Source: Austropuccinia psidii
Lineage: Eukaryota > Basidiomycota > Pucciniomycetes > Pucciniales > Sphaerophragmiaceae
Assembly: GCA_023105745.1 (NCBI GenBank)
Contig: JALGQZ010000004.1
Coordinates: forward strand, 41,368,437 to 41,432,436
Reading direction: 5' to 3'
DNA: 64,000 bases
Below, in pieces: positions 37,290 to 49,348 of the stretch (position 1 is its first letter; each line of letters starts with the position of its first letter). The translations under genes and the position numbers were made by a program. The notes beneath the pieces were generated by a model. It saw only the letters and a list, made by a program, of their open reading frames with translations. It was not told the origin of the DNA and did no database searches.

Positions 37290-39872
37290 GTATTGAGTTA
37301 AATTATGACATACCATCCTTCTATAAAAGGCTCATAATTGAGGAAACTCTTCAATAAACATGGATTCTCTGGATCTTTTCAGGTGAAGCTCAACATCTGG
37401 AATTCCTCTCCCAAGTATCTTTTTGCATATTTCTTCAGGTTTGTTCTTGAGCCTTATATGGTATCTTATATTTTCTTTAACATCATCAATATCTCTCCTG
37501 GAATTATTGTTTCCATTGGTTCAATTGAACCCTCCTTTTCTAATATCTTTCCAGGAGAGTGATCATTTCTCCTGCTAAGAAATTTACTTTCTTATTTTTT
37601 ATCAAAGTATTTTACCTAAATTACAAGGAATAATGGTCACTTCCTAGAAAGTTCCTCTGTGATTATGGCCTTGATTAAATTTTTTTCAATCAAATTTATT
37701 ATGTTGAAAGCCCTCTCACTCACTTTCCCTACAAATTTTGAACCTCAAGGTATTAAGAAGAGCTTGATATAATTCTTCCAAATCTTGTTATGGATTGATT
37801 TTTTTCATAACTGTGTTCTTGATATAGATTAGCCTCTGTGAAAAATTTGGTTTCAATATTAAATGCACTATTGAAGATCTTATGGAAGTCTTTTTCTATG
37901 GGGTGGATAGTAAGAATCTCCCTATACAGCTATTCCATTGGAAGAAAGGAAGTCTAGCCTTTCCCAAATATGTATGGCTATTTCCCATCAATATATTTCT
38001 TGCTGGTGCTTTATGCCAGTCTGACCTCAGGTAAAACTTCTTTTTAATAATGGTTTTACTCTTCATGGTATTTGTATATGAAATATGCACATTTTCCTCT
38101 TACTATTTTCTCCATTTTTTAGATAATCTTTTCTTTAAATGCATAGAGCTTTTGGTTGGGCTATATTTTCTTTAGATATAAAATTAAGCTCTCTAAATAT
38201 TATATATAAGCTGGTCTGAAATTCTAGTTTAATTGTGGGTCTATGTCACTTATACTCTCTATGTACCCTACAGTATTCTATAATTTTGTTCCAGAATGAC
38301 ATTTCAGAATCCATTTTGGTGTATTCCTTGGTAAATAGAAGTAATACAATACTCATTTTCAACATTTAATATACAACTAGGAATTAATTGAAGCTGTTCT
38401 TACCCCCTGAGGCAGCTACTGTTATTTAATCCATGTATATTATATCCCATGGATTTTTGGTCTCTAAGGTGTTGTTAGAAACCAAAGAAAAAATTCATGT
38501 TCTTTTTATATTTTTGAAACATTTCAGATTTCATTCTTTATTCACTTAGCTCTTACTCCCATCTTGGCCACCAAGATTCTCTGAGCACTCTTTCCTCAGT
38601 CCTATCTGCACTAATTTTTCCCATGTAGGGGAATTAATGACATTATTTTATGAATAATGATTTATGGTCCCTATCAGAAAGTATTAGCTAGCTAGTATGG
38701 TTTTACCTGTGTAAAAATAATTTCTCTATAAGGAGAAATTTGACCCCCTTATAGCCGGTAATCCAATTCTCTTTTAGCTGGATTTCTGCTTCTGGAATCC
38801 TTTAAATTTTTTCTGGAGTAACTCCCGGAGTATGCTGCATTTTTTCTTCTTGAAACATGTTTCTTTACATAATTAAGGACTTCTGTGCATAGTTCCTATC
38901 AGTCTATCCCCAATATAGACTCTTATTTTTCTTCTTTTTGATTTTATATTGGGTTTGGGCTTTCATTGCCTACCTCTAAGTAAGATAATATTTAGGTTCT
39001 TCTCCTATTTATCTTCATATAATGTATTGTGATTTTCAATTAATTTTCTATGTAATAAGATTTTTTGTTCTTATCATCTTTCAGACTCCATTTACTGAGT
39101 CAATATACATTGGTATTACTTTCTCCTTTTTTATCTTGTATTAATGTTACCCCTGTATTCTTGAATGTCTATTTTCCTGCTCAAAATTTGTCTTGTCTTT
39201 GTTATAATGTCTATCAGGGACTTCAAGTCTGTTTAGTCAGTGTAAACCACAAAAATGTCTCCTTGCAAGTGGTAGTATATTTTTTCCAATTTCCATACTT
39301 GAAATAGGAATTCTATCTGGCTTTCTCTGTAACTATCCTTTACCTCTTCAAGATTTCTGGATAGGTATCCTATATATCTTTATATTTTACTTGAACTCAC
39401 TACTTTTATCTTGTAAATTATGTCTCTTCTTCATTGACTGAAGGTTACATCAATTTAGTTTTTGAGTTTAAGTTCCAAATATGGAATATTAAATACTGGA
39501 AGATCTATTACTTAATTTTTGATATTTCTGTATTTAAACATTCATTTTTTAGTTATATTCAAAATCAGAAACCTTGGGGACTTCTTATAAACGCTAATAT
39601 TGATATATAAAAGGGATTTGAAGTAATCTTTGTATTATATTGGTAACAATAAAAAATAATCATGTTTCTTACATGTTTTTTGGTATTGGATTTTGTAGTA
39701 ATCCTGGAAATTTATTATTTTCTATATCTAGGTAGAGCCCTGGGACCTTATGACCAAGGGATAATGTCCCTTTGTAGATAAATTGAAGCTTCTTGAGTTA
39801 ATCTTTCATATTTATAGGAGTGCAACTTCCAAGAAACCTATCCATACATTTTATGTGATCTTCCCCTTTCTC
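37290..39872 (-). pseudogene. Element D: Ty3/Gypsy pol remnant (RT thumb, RNase H, integrase, C-terminus)
   Basis: Read on the minus strand with many stops, the order is as follows. RT thumb at about 39870-39730: DHIKCMDRFLGSCTPIN, then LGHKVPGLYLDI. RNase H at about 39340-39060: ESQIEFLFQVWKLEKIYYHL, DIQEYRGN, CLSKWSLKDD. Integrase zinc-finger region at about 38690-38520: SDRDHKSLF, ADRTEERV, SWWPRW. Integrase end at about 38045-37860: LA.STSKKYIDGK and LTIHPIEKDFHKIF. Chromo-like or SH3-like tail at about 37560-37300: SPGKILEKEGSIEPMETI and YHIRLKNKP. It is a different Gypsy lineage from A and B. The reading stops abruptly at 39872, where element A's LTR begins, so A interrupted D inside its RT. 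Confidence 0.7.
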
Positions 39873-39876
39873 AAAG

Positions 39877-41624
39877 TGTATTTAAGGATTGACTATGAAA
39901 CAATAAGTAAAAATAACTATTATTTTATGAATTGTACTGTGAACTTCCTAATATAAATTAATTAATAATATTATAGTAACTATAGCAATAAGATATATAG
40001 TGTATAGTGATTATATTATTTGAAAGGAATAAATTGATTTATTTAAGGCAATTGATTACTGTTACCAAAAATAATGAATTCATGTTGAATTTCTATTTAA
40101 TAATAATTAATATTAATAACAGTAACATCACATATATTAATATAGATACTATTTATATCATTCAAAAGAATTATTAAAGAATAATAATAGAGAAAAATAT
40201 TATAATAAGAGAAAATAACTTACTTTTAGCACTTGATATAATAGATTTTCTTAAGTTTAGGCCTAATAATGTAAATATAACTTATCCAAATTGTATTTAA
40301 AGTAAAAGATATAGAGACATACAGTATTCACTATTTTTACGTGGATTTAGAGAATTTCATGAGAATTTAACAAATAATAATAAAATTTTGGTTGAATAAT
40401 ATGAGATCAAGTGATTATTACAGGATAATACTTTTGTGTTTCATGATATAATAGAATAAAGTGTTTTTATTTTTATTTAATATTTTACTGAATTTGATGC
40501 ATCTGAGGGGGAAATACATGAAGAAGAGGTCCTTCCATCTAGTGACCAGACACCTTCTATTAGACATGTAGAGTTTTAACAACTTTATTCAATGGACTTG
40601 ATTAAATTTTTCAAAGTTTTGTAATGATTACAGCATTATTAAACCTTTCTATCTCATTATTATGCTGTTTCCTAAATTTATCACTGTAACTGAAATTGGC
40701 TGACGTAATAAGCTTAAAAAGATGGATTCAGTCTGTGGGCTAAGATAGCTTTAATAATAAAATATAAATATCTACAAGTTTTATCTCTTATTTAATTGTT
40801 CAGCTTAAAATAAGGTTACAGTTAGAAATCAAAAATGATCATTGTTAAGCCTTAATTTAATCTTTAATAACTTTTGATTTTTTTCACAAAAATGAAATTC
40901 AGAGAGTTAATTCTGATATCTTTGCATGTCCTTACTAAGGTTCCAAGAGGATTTCATTACATAATCAAAACTCTATTTTTGATTATTTTTCTTGTAGTTC
41001 ATCTTTTCTGTAAAAAGTTACTATTTTGGACTTCAAATGCTCATTTAATAGAATTTTACCTTGAATATAATGATTAGAATTGCATAATTATTCATTTATG
41101 AACTAGTAGAATATTAATATCTACTTTTTTCAATTTTTTACTAATTCTAAATTTAAATGGTCCACTGGCATTTCTATTTTGACCAATTTCTACTTATTAT
41201 TCTTAACCTTTTTTATATCTTTCCAATAAAAGTCTTATATATTTCTTCTTGAAGCTATATTGTGGTAAATTTTATTTTGGATTAACCCTTCATAATGGGT
41301 ATCTCAAAAGACATGAGCTAAAAATTATGAATATATTCACTGACCATAAAAGTGCATATATCAAGGTATCTCAGTAAGTATTGAGCTTACAGATATGACA
41401 TAAGGGAGTCATGAATTTGTTTCCTTATAGGAAATCCAATGGTTAAATTCATTTTTCATCTTCATTCATTGTTTTCTTAGATAATCAGGAGTTTATACCC
41501 TTTTCTGCAACTTTGACTTATTTTAATTGTTTTTAAAATTACAAATTCAAGTTTGATTATTAAAATAAGTTATGTAATATTGTCTTTGACCTTTTTGGAT
41601 ATGTTGTTGCATCTCAAAGGCTCA
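39877..41624 (-). repeat. 3' LTR of element A
   Basis: It runs TGTATTTAAGGATTGACTAT to CTCAAAGGCTCA (TG...CA on the plus strand), 1748 bp. It is clearly related to B's LTRs: the AATAAGTAAA start, TTTGATGCATCTGAGGGGGA near 40498, and CCTTTTTGGATATG near the end. It matches the partial LTR at 62760-64000 at blocks such as TCTGAGGGGGA(A/G)ATACAT. Confidence 0.75.
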
Positions 41625-41789
41625 AATTCCCTACCACCAAGAGAATATTACACTACAATTTCATCTAGCTAATTAGGGTATTATCCACTGTCCTACCTCT
41701 TCAATAGAAATTTTTAGTCTTGAAGCTCAATGATAATTAAATTCTTTATTCTTTAGGTTTTCTTTCATTTCTGAAACTTATTAAAAATA

Positions 41790-43105
41790 TTTAAGCATGA
41801 GTTTCATTTTTCTGAATTAGCCATTCATCCTCTTGAGTTGGGTTTCTATACCCTACAAGGTATTATCTTCCCTTTTTATTTCTTGTCCTCCTTTGTAAAT
41901 GGACTTTCACAATTTTCTTTTTTTCTCCTTTTTCTAGAGGGGGAATTCCAAGTGGTGGTATATTTCTTAGGGAAAATAATTGCTTATCACTTGAGCTGTG
42001 AGGTTTTATTAATACTACAGGGAATTTTGGTTGTTTTTTAGTTAATTCACCTGTTGTCTCTAGTTGTACAGAATTACAGCCATGTAGGTCTGTTATCATA
42101 AAATTTCCTGAAAAGGAATCTTTCAATTTCTTTGGTCCTTTAACTTTATTAAAATTTGGTGTTGATACTAGCACTAAATCTCCTATTTTGAAATCAGGTG
42201 GTTTGTGACTTTTGTACCATCTTTTTTTGCATATATGAAATAATCTTGCATAAATCTATTTGCATTATTTCTTTCTTTATCAAGAATTATCTTAAAAATA
42301 TTTTTTTTTGGTAGTATGTAAACCAATTCCTGTTTAAGGGAATCATAAGTTAGTCTTGGATTCCAACCTTTTTTCAATATTGAAGGTGTTTTACCTTTTC
42401 ATGAATAGCTTGATTTATTATATTCCAGATCAAGAGCTGGTATTACAGTACACCAATCATGGGTAAAACCATCAGAGTCTTTGAGTTCTAGGCCATAAGC
42501 ACAGAATATTCTGATAATATCTTCTAGATTTTGTATCATTTTTTCTGATAGTACATTGGTCTGATGGTGATAGGCTGTGAGAATGATAATTTTGGTCCAA
42601 ACAAGTTTTGGAGATTTTTCCATAAAGCTGAAGTGAATTTGGGATCTCTATCACTTATGATATTTTGGAATAAGCCTTTATGGCTAATAGCTCTATTCCA
42701 TATCATTCTGGCTGTATCAATAGCTGTGTAATATTTATAACATGGTAAGAACATTGGGTTTTACTGTATCTATCAACTAAAACTAGGCATGAATTAAAGC
42801 TCCTATCTCCTGCTGGGGGTAGAGCTGTTACCCAATGCATATGAGCTATTTCCAATGGGAATTTTAGCCCTTGGATTTAGATAATTATTCTAAATTTATT
42901 TCCTGTGGATGTATTTCTTTGGGATCTGTAAAAAGTTTGGAAATATTCTTCAAAATATTCTCTCCAATTTGGGCACCAAGCAGAAGTTTTCACTCTTTCT
43001 AGTGCCTTATCATATGAGAGATTATCAGAAAAAACATTATCATGGAATTCATGCAGTAGATTGTTTATTAAGACTCTATCTGTCAGGCTCTCAACACATT
43101 TGTGT
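41790..43105 (-). pseudogene. Element A integrase and C-terminal domain (second half of pol)
   Basis: On the minus strand, about 43080-42930 gives a degenerate zinc-finger region: HEFHDNV is kept, but the CxxC appears lost (FYRSQ where TCDRC lies in element B). 42754-42399 gives the core: NIISDRDPKFTSALW with the second Asp, and TNVLSEKMIQNLEDIIR with the catalytic Glu. 42377-42183 gives the linker (MKKGWNPRLTYDSL). 42174-41863 gives a Tf2-type SH3-like tail: LVSTPNFNKVKGPKKL, GNFMITDLHG, FPVVLIKPHSSSDK. Frames shift between these blocks. The reading breaks at 43105, where B's LTR begins, and its upstream part resumes at 59106. Confidence 0.85.
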
Positions 43106-43108
43106 TTT

Positions 43109-44991
43109 TGTAAGGTTTGACTATGAAAAAATAAGTAAATATTACAAAAATCTCACTTATTGTACTATGAATGTCCTTATTAATTTAATTAATGAAATAG
43201 AGAACTAGTATAATTATGGAATAAAGTAATCATATTATTAAATAAATATAATAATATAATTTATATTATAAAAATATAATATAATAACAATAAATATATC
43301 AATATATTCAAAGCTCTGTATTATTGCTACCAACAAATAATAAAGGCATAGAAAAAATTTTTTTAATGATAAAAAACAATTGAAAACAATAATATTACTA
43401 ATATTAAATTTATAGATTTATATAAATACTATCTGTATTAATAAAAGAATGATTAAAAGTAATAATAAAGAGAAACTATTATAAAAGAGAAAATAACCTA
43501 CTTTTAACACTTAATAGAATAATTTTGAATTATTTTATGCCAAAAGAATGTAAATAAAACTTATTTAAATTGTATTTACAAAATAAAATGAAAGAAATTA
43601 CAAATATTCAAAATTTTACATGGAAAATAGGATTTATAGAGAAATATAGCAAAAAAAATAAACAAATAGAGTAATCACGTTGAGATTAATTATCATCATA
43701 AAGATTACCTTTGGTAACTTGGAATATAAATGATTTATATATAAAGAATAAAGATTTTACCTTTTTATTTAGTGTTTTATTGTTTTTGATGCATCTGAGG
43801 GGGAAATAGAGTAAAAAGGGCTCTATTTATAGTAAATTCCTCCCTTCTAGAGTCCAGAAGGCTTCTAGTAGACGTTTACTTATTGTGTCCACTTGAATTG
43901 ATCAGTTTTTTGAGTTTTAGTGATGATTACATCATAATCAAGCCATCATATCTCATTATTACACCATTTTTAGAGTTATCACTATAACTCTAAGCTGAAT
44001 GACATCATAGGCTTGAAATAAGCCTAAAATTTGTGGAATTTATTAGTATTAATCATAATGTAATAGTATTCACCAGTTTTATCACTTATATAACTGTTAA
44101 ACTTACAATAGGATTACAGTGAGTGATCATAAATTATCAATTTTAAGCTTAAACTTTTATCATTGATGACTTTTAAGTTAGACACGCTAAAACCATTCAG
44201 AGAGTGAATTCTGATAGCTTGGAATGTCCCTATTAAGCTTCCAAGAGCATTTCATTACATACTCAAAACTCTATTTTCAATTATTTTTCTTGTATCTCAT
44301 CTTCCCTGTCAAAATTAAACATTTTAAACTTCAAACCATGATTCCAGGTTGTTTTACCTTGATTGTTTGGACCACTTTCACAATAAAGTAGTCAACAGTG
44401 CTAGAAATTTTGTTAAATAAGTCCTTACAACTTATAACCTTGTTAAAACCCTGTCACCTAAAGTTCATACCTGTGTTCTTACAGTAATTATGTATTAATT
44501 TTATTTTTGGTTTAACTCTCTATCATGTACATTTCAAGAGATATCAGCTAAAAACCACAAATGTATGCACTGACCAAAAAAGTGTATATATTCAGCTTAA
44601 TTCCTTAAGTATTAACTTTAGAGAAATGACATAAAATTATTTTACATTTAGTTTTTCATAGGAAACTTAATGGTGAAATATATTTCACATGTTTTTTCAT
44701 TGGTTTCTGAGATAAATAAGAATTTATGTCTTTTTATGGAATTCTGAGCTCATTAATTATTGGTTATTGACTTTAAAGATATTCCATAAAAAGGATATAT
44801 GTGCGTTTTATCATGGGGAATATAATTGTGTAATTCATTTTACATGTTTATTCATCAGATTATAATTCAATTAAGCATTTATGCTTTTTTATGGTATTTT
44901 TACTTATTTTAAGATAATTATTTGGAGGAATAATTATTGTAAAGTATTTCTTGTGACCTTTTTGGATATGTGGTACTATCTCAAAGGCTCA
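43109..44991 (-). repeat. 3' LTR of element B
   Basis: On the plus strand it runs TGTAAGGTTTGACTATG to CTCAAAGGCTCA, 1883 bp. Compared with the other B LTR it keeps about 140 bp (around 44340-44480) that the right copy has lost. To its right lies AATTCTCTACCACC, on the minus strand the purine-rich GGTGGTAGAGAATT, a plausible polypurine tract. Confidence 0.8.
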
Positions 44992-45124
44992 AATTCTCTA
45001 CCACCAAAAAAAAGATGGTACTACAATCTGATATAGTTAATTAGGTTATCATCCCCTGTCCTACCTTTTCATCAGACTTTCTTAGTCTTAAAGCTCATTA
45101 ATGCTTAACTCTTTTATTCTTTAG

Positions 45125-45654
45125 GTTTTCTTTCATGTCTGAGCCTTCTTAGTAGTTTATCAGGATTAGTTATATCTTTCTCCAGTAGCCATTAATCTTC
45201 TTGAGCTGGGTTTCTATACCTTAAAAGGTATTCCCTTTCTTTTTTTTCTTTTCCTTCTTTCTTTAAGGACTTTCACAATTTTCTTTTCTTCTCCTTCTTC
45301 TAGAGGGGGGATTTCAAGTGGGGGTTTATTTCTCAGTGGAAATAATTCTTTGTCACTTGAGTTGTAATGTTTTATCAGACTTACAGGGAAAGTTGGGTGT
45401 TTGTTCATGAGCTCACCTGTTAGCTCTAATTGCACAGCATTAGGTCTATGTAGTGATTTTATCATAATTGGTCCTGAAAAGTGATGTTTCAATTTCTTTG
45501 GGCCTTTGATATTATTAAACTTAAGAGTTGATACCAAGACCAAGTCTCCTACTTTAAAGTCAGGTGATTTATGACTTTTATCCCATCTCTCTTTTGCATA
45601 TTTAAAAGAGTCTTTCTTACATCTGTTTGCATGATGTCTTACTTTGTCAAGCAT
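45125..45654 (-). pseudogene. Element B pol C-terminus (SH3-like and chromo-type tail)
   Basis: The open frame 45654-45214 covers the linker after integrase (HHANRCKKDSFKYAKERWDK) and the SH3-like GPY/F module (FKVGDLVLVSTLKFNN, GPIMIKSLHRPNAVQLEL). It ends in a charged stretch (PPLEEGEEKKIVKVLKERR). A frameshift follows: another frame at about 45213-45125 reads YRNPAQED, a stop, WLLEKDITNPDKLLRR and HERKPK, the remains of a chromodomain-like end. This tail usually guides integration by contacting chromatin. The homologous part of element A at 41863-42174 is easily aligned. Confidence 0.85.
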
Positions 45655-46590
45655 TATTTTAAAGCTGATTGCTGTTGGATGTATATCTACTGAGTCCTTT
45701 CTGCGGGTATCAGAAGGAAGTCTTGGATTTCAACCTTTTTGTAACATTGCTGGTGTTTTTCCAGTTGGAAAATGGGTTTTTTTATGACAGTTCAAGAGCT
45801 GGTATTAAGGTACACCAATCATGGGTAAAGCCATCACAGTCTTTGAGTTCTATTCCATAAGCACAGAATCTTCTGATTATGTCTTCTAAGGCCTGTGTCA
45901 CTCTTTCTGATAGAACATCAGTTTCAAGGTGGTAAGCTTTTGAGAATGATAAATTTGTTCCAAACAAGCTACGGAGGTTTCTCCATAATTCTGAAGTGAA
46001 CTTTGGGTCTCTGTCACTTATGATATTTTGGAATAGTCCTGTGTGGCTAATAACTTTATTCCATATCATTATGTCTGTGTCCATAGCTGTTTCATTTTTA
46101 TGACATTGTAAGAACATTGGAGTTTTGCTGTATCTGTCAAGCAGTAATAGGCATGCATTATAACTCCTGTCTCCTCCTGGAGGTAAGGCTGCTACCCAAT
46201 CCATATGAACTATTTCCCATGGGGATTTTGGTTCTTGGATTTGGATAATCATTCCAAATTTCTTTTCTGTGGCTCTGTTTTCTTTTGGACATCTGTCACA
46301 GGTTTGAAAGTGTTCTGAAACATCCTTTCTCCAACTTGGCCACCCAGAGCAGGTTTTAACCCTTTCCAGTGTCCTATCTTCTGAGAGATGTCCAGATGAA
46401 ACATTATCATGAAATTCATGTAATATAGTATTTATCAAAGTTCTATCTGCAAAGTTCATTAAACTTGTTTTGTTTTCCTATGATACAGTATTCCATCGAG
46501 GAGGTGAAATCTTCCTTCATCATAGTCTTTTTTCCATATTTCATCTAGTTTGGATGAGAGTGATGGTTCTTTGCAGTCTTTCATCAGCAG
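45655..46590 (-). pseudogene. Element B integrase
   Basis: The main frame 46459-45782 begins with the HHCC zinc finger (HEFHDNVSSGH, then QTCDRC) and passes into the core with all three acidic positions visible: MDWVAALPPGGDRS, IISDRDPKFTSELW and TDVLSERVTQALE. It runs 225 codons and ends FTHDWCTLIPALEL before a frame change at about 45782. The zinc finger lies where A was cut in its own copy. The integrase is the best-preserved enzyme of this element, although it is no longer in one frame with the RNase H or the C-terminal tail. Confidence 0.88.
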
Positions 46591-47316
46591 TTGGCATAGG
46601 ATATGATAGTTCTTATCCATCTTATAGCTTTATTTAACTTTATTAAAAAATTATTTGCCAATATCTGTGACACATATGCCTCCTGTATGGTGCTCTTCCT
46701 GTGGTACCCATGTTGGGTTTTCAGGTGTAGTTTATAAAGCCCATCTACTAAGACCATCTGCATTTTTGTGAATATTTCCAGATTCATGAAATATAGTCAT
46801 ATTTCCTCTATATTATTGGATAGCAATATGCCATCTTAGCATATTTCTATTTGATTTCTTCATGTTCAAGAAAGATTTTACAGCATTACAGTCTGTAATT
46901 ACATCAAATACTGTACTATCCAAATAATAATGTAATTTTTCTAAATCACACACTAAGAAAAGAAATTCCATTTGGCTTGCTCCATACCTTGCTTCTGTTG
47001 GCTTAATTTGTCTTGAAATGAGGCAAATTGGTCCTTCAACAGGTTTATCATCCATAATTTGTGTCTGGTGTAGTGCAGCACCTAATCCTTCTCCACAAGC
47101 ATCAATGTATAGTTTGAAAGGTAATTTCCAATTTGGAATTAGAAGAAATGGGGTATTTGTGAGGGCATTTTTCAATTCCTCATATGCTTTGAATCTTTCT
47201 TCATTCATTTCATAAACTGTCTGTTGTTCACAGAGTTTATACAAGGATTTGGCTATCCTTGCAAAGTCATTTATATGCTGTCTGTGGTAACCAGAAAATC
47301 CTAGAAATGATTGCAT
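46591..47316 (-). pseudogene. Element B RT connection and RNase H
   Basis: Frame 47316-46813 opens with the RT connection block [18 protein letters not shown]. RNase H follows: [14 protein letters not shown] with the first catalytic Asp, [15 protein letters not shown] with the Glu, and [14 protein letters not shown] with the next Asp. A frame change leads to 46787-46584 (FTKMQMVLVDGLYKL, corresponding to the usual 'KNADGLSRW' C-terminus) and then the spacer to integrase. Confidence 0.85.
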
Positions 47317-47319
47317 TTC

Positions 47320-47994
47320 TTTTTTTGGTTTGGGGAATTTGTTCCAGTAGTACTGCTGCTACTTTGTTTTTATCTTTGCCCAAGCTTAGTCCAGATACAA
47401 CATGTCCTAGTGCTTTTGGCTCACTATATGCAAAATGACACTTTTTGAGGGAAAAATCATCCTTTGATAATGGGAAGGTTCATTTTTTATACCAAATGGC
47501 ATTCTTAAATATTCAGATATCCCACAGTGGACCATTATCCTCAGTAGTTTCTTAGCATTGTTTGTCAAGATATTCTGATGAGATACTTTTAGAGCATCCA
47601 TGGCTGTAATGAACTTAGCCTGTGACAATTGTGTCAATTTCTCATAAATTCTGGGTATTGGATATCTGTCAGGGATAGTGTAGGTATTTAGAGCTCTAAA
47701 GTCCCCTACCATCCTTGGTTTTCCATTGTGCCAAGTAATAATGACAGGTGTAGTAAACTCTACCTGTTCATTATGTCCTACTTTCCTTAATACCCCAAGC
47801 TCCATTAATTCTTCAATGTGTAACTCCAAGGCTTCTCCAGCTCTTGGGCTAGCTGGGTAAGATGGTTTTCTTAACAGATGTGGATAAGGTTTTTCTACAT
47901 TAAGGATAATGTCTACTTCATGTCCAATAATGGCACCTAGTGGCTCTTTGTAAGTTGTAAAGGAATTTTTATATTTGAATAAGAGGTCAATCAA
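47320..47994 (-). pseudogene. Element B reverse transcriptase, active-site box deleted
   Basis: Frame 47994-47407 carries the fingers and palm: HEVDIILNVEKPYP, LGVLRKVGHNEQVEFTTPV, MVGDFRALNTYTIPDRYPIP, AKFITAMDALK (first catalytic Asp) and MPFGIKNEPSHYQRM. Immediately after QRMIFP the sequence jumps to the thumb block, in another frame (SLKKCHFAYSEPKALGHV at about 47455-47400). Compared with element A at 60060-60240, about 140 bp are missing, exactly the stretch that should encode the YxDD box. The protein cannot be a polymerase in this state. Confidence 0.85.
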
Positions 47995-48089
47995 TTTTTT
48001 TTTATTTCAATCTTTGTGTAAATTCTTGATTGAGTTCTGTCTCTTTGAGTTGGTCCCCTATGAAAAAATCACTTTCTGGAGTTTTCTCT

Positions 48090-48512
48090 TCATTCTTTAT
48101 GACTGTATTTGCTTTTGTTATTTAAAAACCCAAATTTTTGCCTCTTATTGTCTCCTATGGTAAAACATCTGTCTTTTTGATTTGAGATATCTATGCCATA
48201 AATTGACAAGGAATCATTTCCAAGTATAAAGTGGTTCCTAGTACAGTTGTCCATTACTAAAAGCTGCACTTTCACTCTTATACATTTTGAAGGGTGAGGA
48301 AAAATTAATGTTAAGTCAATTATTCCAAGGGGCTTCATGCTTTCACTTGCACTACCAAATTTAACTCCTTGTATTGGTCTAAGTTTTTCTTCCCAATCTG
48401 GTACAATTGCTTTCAAATAACTTTTACCAACACATGTACAGTATGCTCTTGTATCCAAGGTCAATTTTGACTCTTGGTTTTCAACCATGACAATGCCATA
48501 CTTGATTTTCAA
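48090..48512 (-). pseudogene. Element B retropepsin-like protease
   Basis: The frame contains LTLDTRAYCTCVGKSYLK, where the aspartic protease signature should be D-T/S-G; the Gly is Arg here. It then continues with GVKFGSASESMKPLGIIDL and NHFILGNDSLSIYGIDI, the latter being the retropepsin 'ILG.D.L' block. It overlaps the end of gag by a few bases in another frame. In element A the same motif reads YTGA: it keeps the Gly and loses the Asp, so the two copies decayed independently. Confidence 0.85.
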
Positions 48513-49344
48513 GCTGTATGTCCCATTCCTTTTGCTGGCTTGGTTCTATACAGTTTTGCATCTTTTATGTTTGTCAGGCTTGTATCAAATGTTCCAACTT
48601 GTGATAAGTTTGAGTTGACATCTAATACTTCATATATTAAATCAATATTATTAATTTTTGCATTAATTATATTAGTTTCATCACTTTCAGAAGTTTCTGA
48701 CTCTTCAGTGTATATTTCAGAATCTGATTCTTCTTGTTTGTCATTGTGGTCATCTGTTTCCACAACTTCATTTATCTTTGCTTTACTGAGGAAATTATTG
48801 GCTAAGTGTCCAATACCTACACATCTATGGCATTTTCTGTTTTTATTACTGTTGGGTGTATTGGGCTTGAAAGGCTCTCTTGTTTTATCTCTCTTGATAA
48901 ATTGTTCATTTGGACTTTTGATGTCCACTTTTTTCCAAGTTCTACCAATCTTAGTTCTTGTCACTATATCTTCCAGTGCATTGATATATTCCTCTGTGGA
49001 GCATGGTTCTATGCACCTTCTTCTCAGGGAGCTTTCTAATTCCCCTCTACATTTCTTAAGTATGTTCATGTGCACCATCTTTTGTGACATTTCTGGGTAC
49101 AGTCCATTCAATATTTCAACTTCTTTTAAGAAAAAAGTAAAAGGTTTATCCCTATCTGGATCAAAGAAGGAATTTTCAAATGAATTTTCAATTTTGTACC
49201 TCCAGGCATCATTTTCCCATTTGGTTATTATTTCATTTTTCCACCAAGAGCAGGTATTTTTACCATTGGTTTGTCTTATGCCATTATAACATCATTTTGT
49301 AGATTTTTCAAATAATTAATTTAATCTTGCAGTGATTAATTCAT
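48509..49344 (-). pseudogene. Element B gag, C-terminal part with degenerate zinc knuckle
   Basis: From the C insertion point (49344) the sequence encodes the end of the capsid region, with the main frame 49111-48509: YPEMSQKMVHMNILKK, LRRRCIEPCSTEEYINALED and TRTKIGRTWKKVDIKSP. A zinc knuckle CHRCVGIGHLANNF follows, in which the last Cys of CCHC is Phe, then an acidic Ser/Glu tail. The N-terminal part of the same gag lies at 55277-56692, on the other side of element C. Confidence 0.85.
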
Positions 49345-49348
49345 CTGG
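49345..49348. other. Target-site duplication CTGG (left) of element C
   Basis: CTGG lies immediately left of C's LTR and recurs at 55273-55276 right of C. The uninterrupted site ATCTGGTATGGCATAATC is present in element A's gag at about 62060. Confidence 0.9.

Noticed and set aside
48474..49289. 271-codon plus-strand frame opposite element B gag
   Set aside because: It is the longest plus-strand frame but lies antisense to a clear gag with a zinc knuckle. Its hydrophobic Ser/Leu content is what an acidic and polar coding strand gives in reverse.
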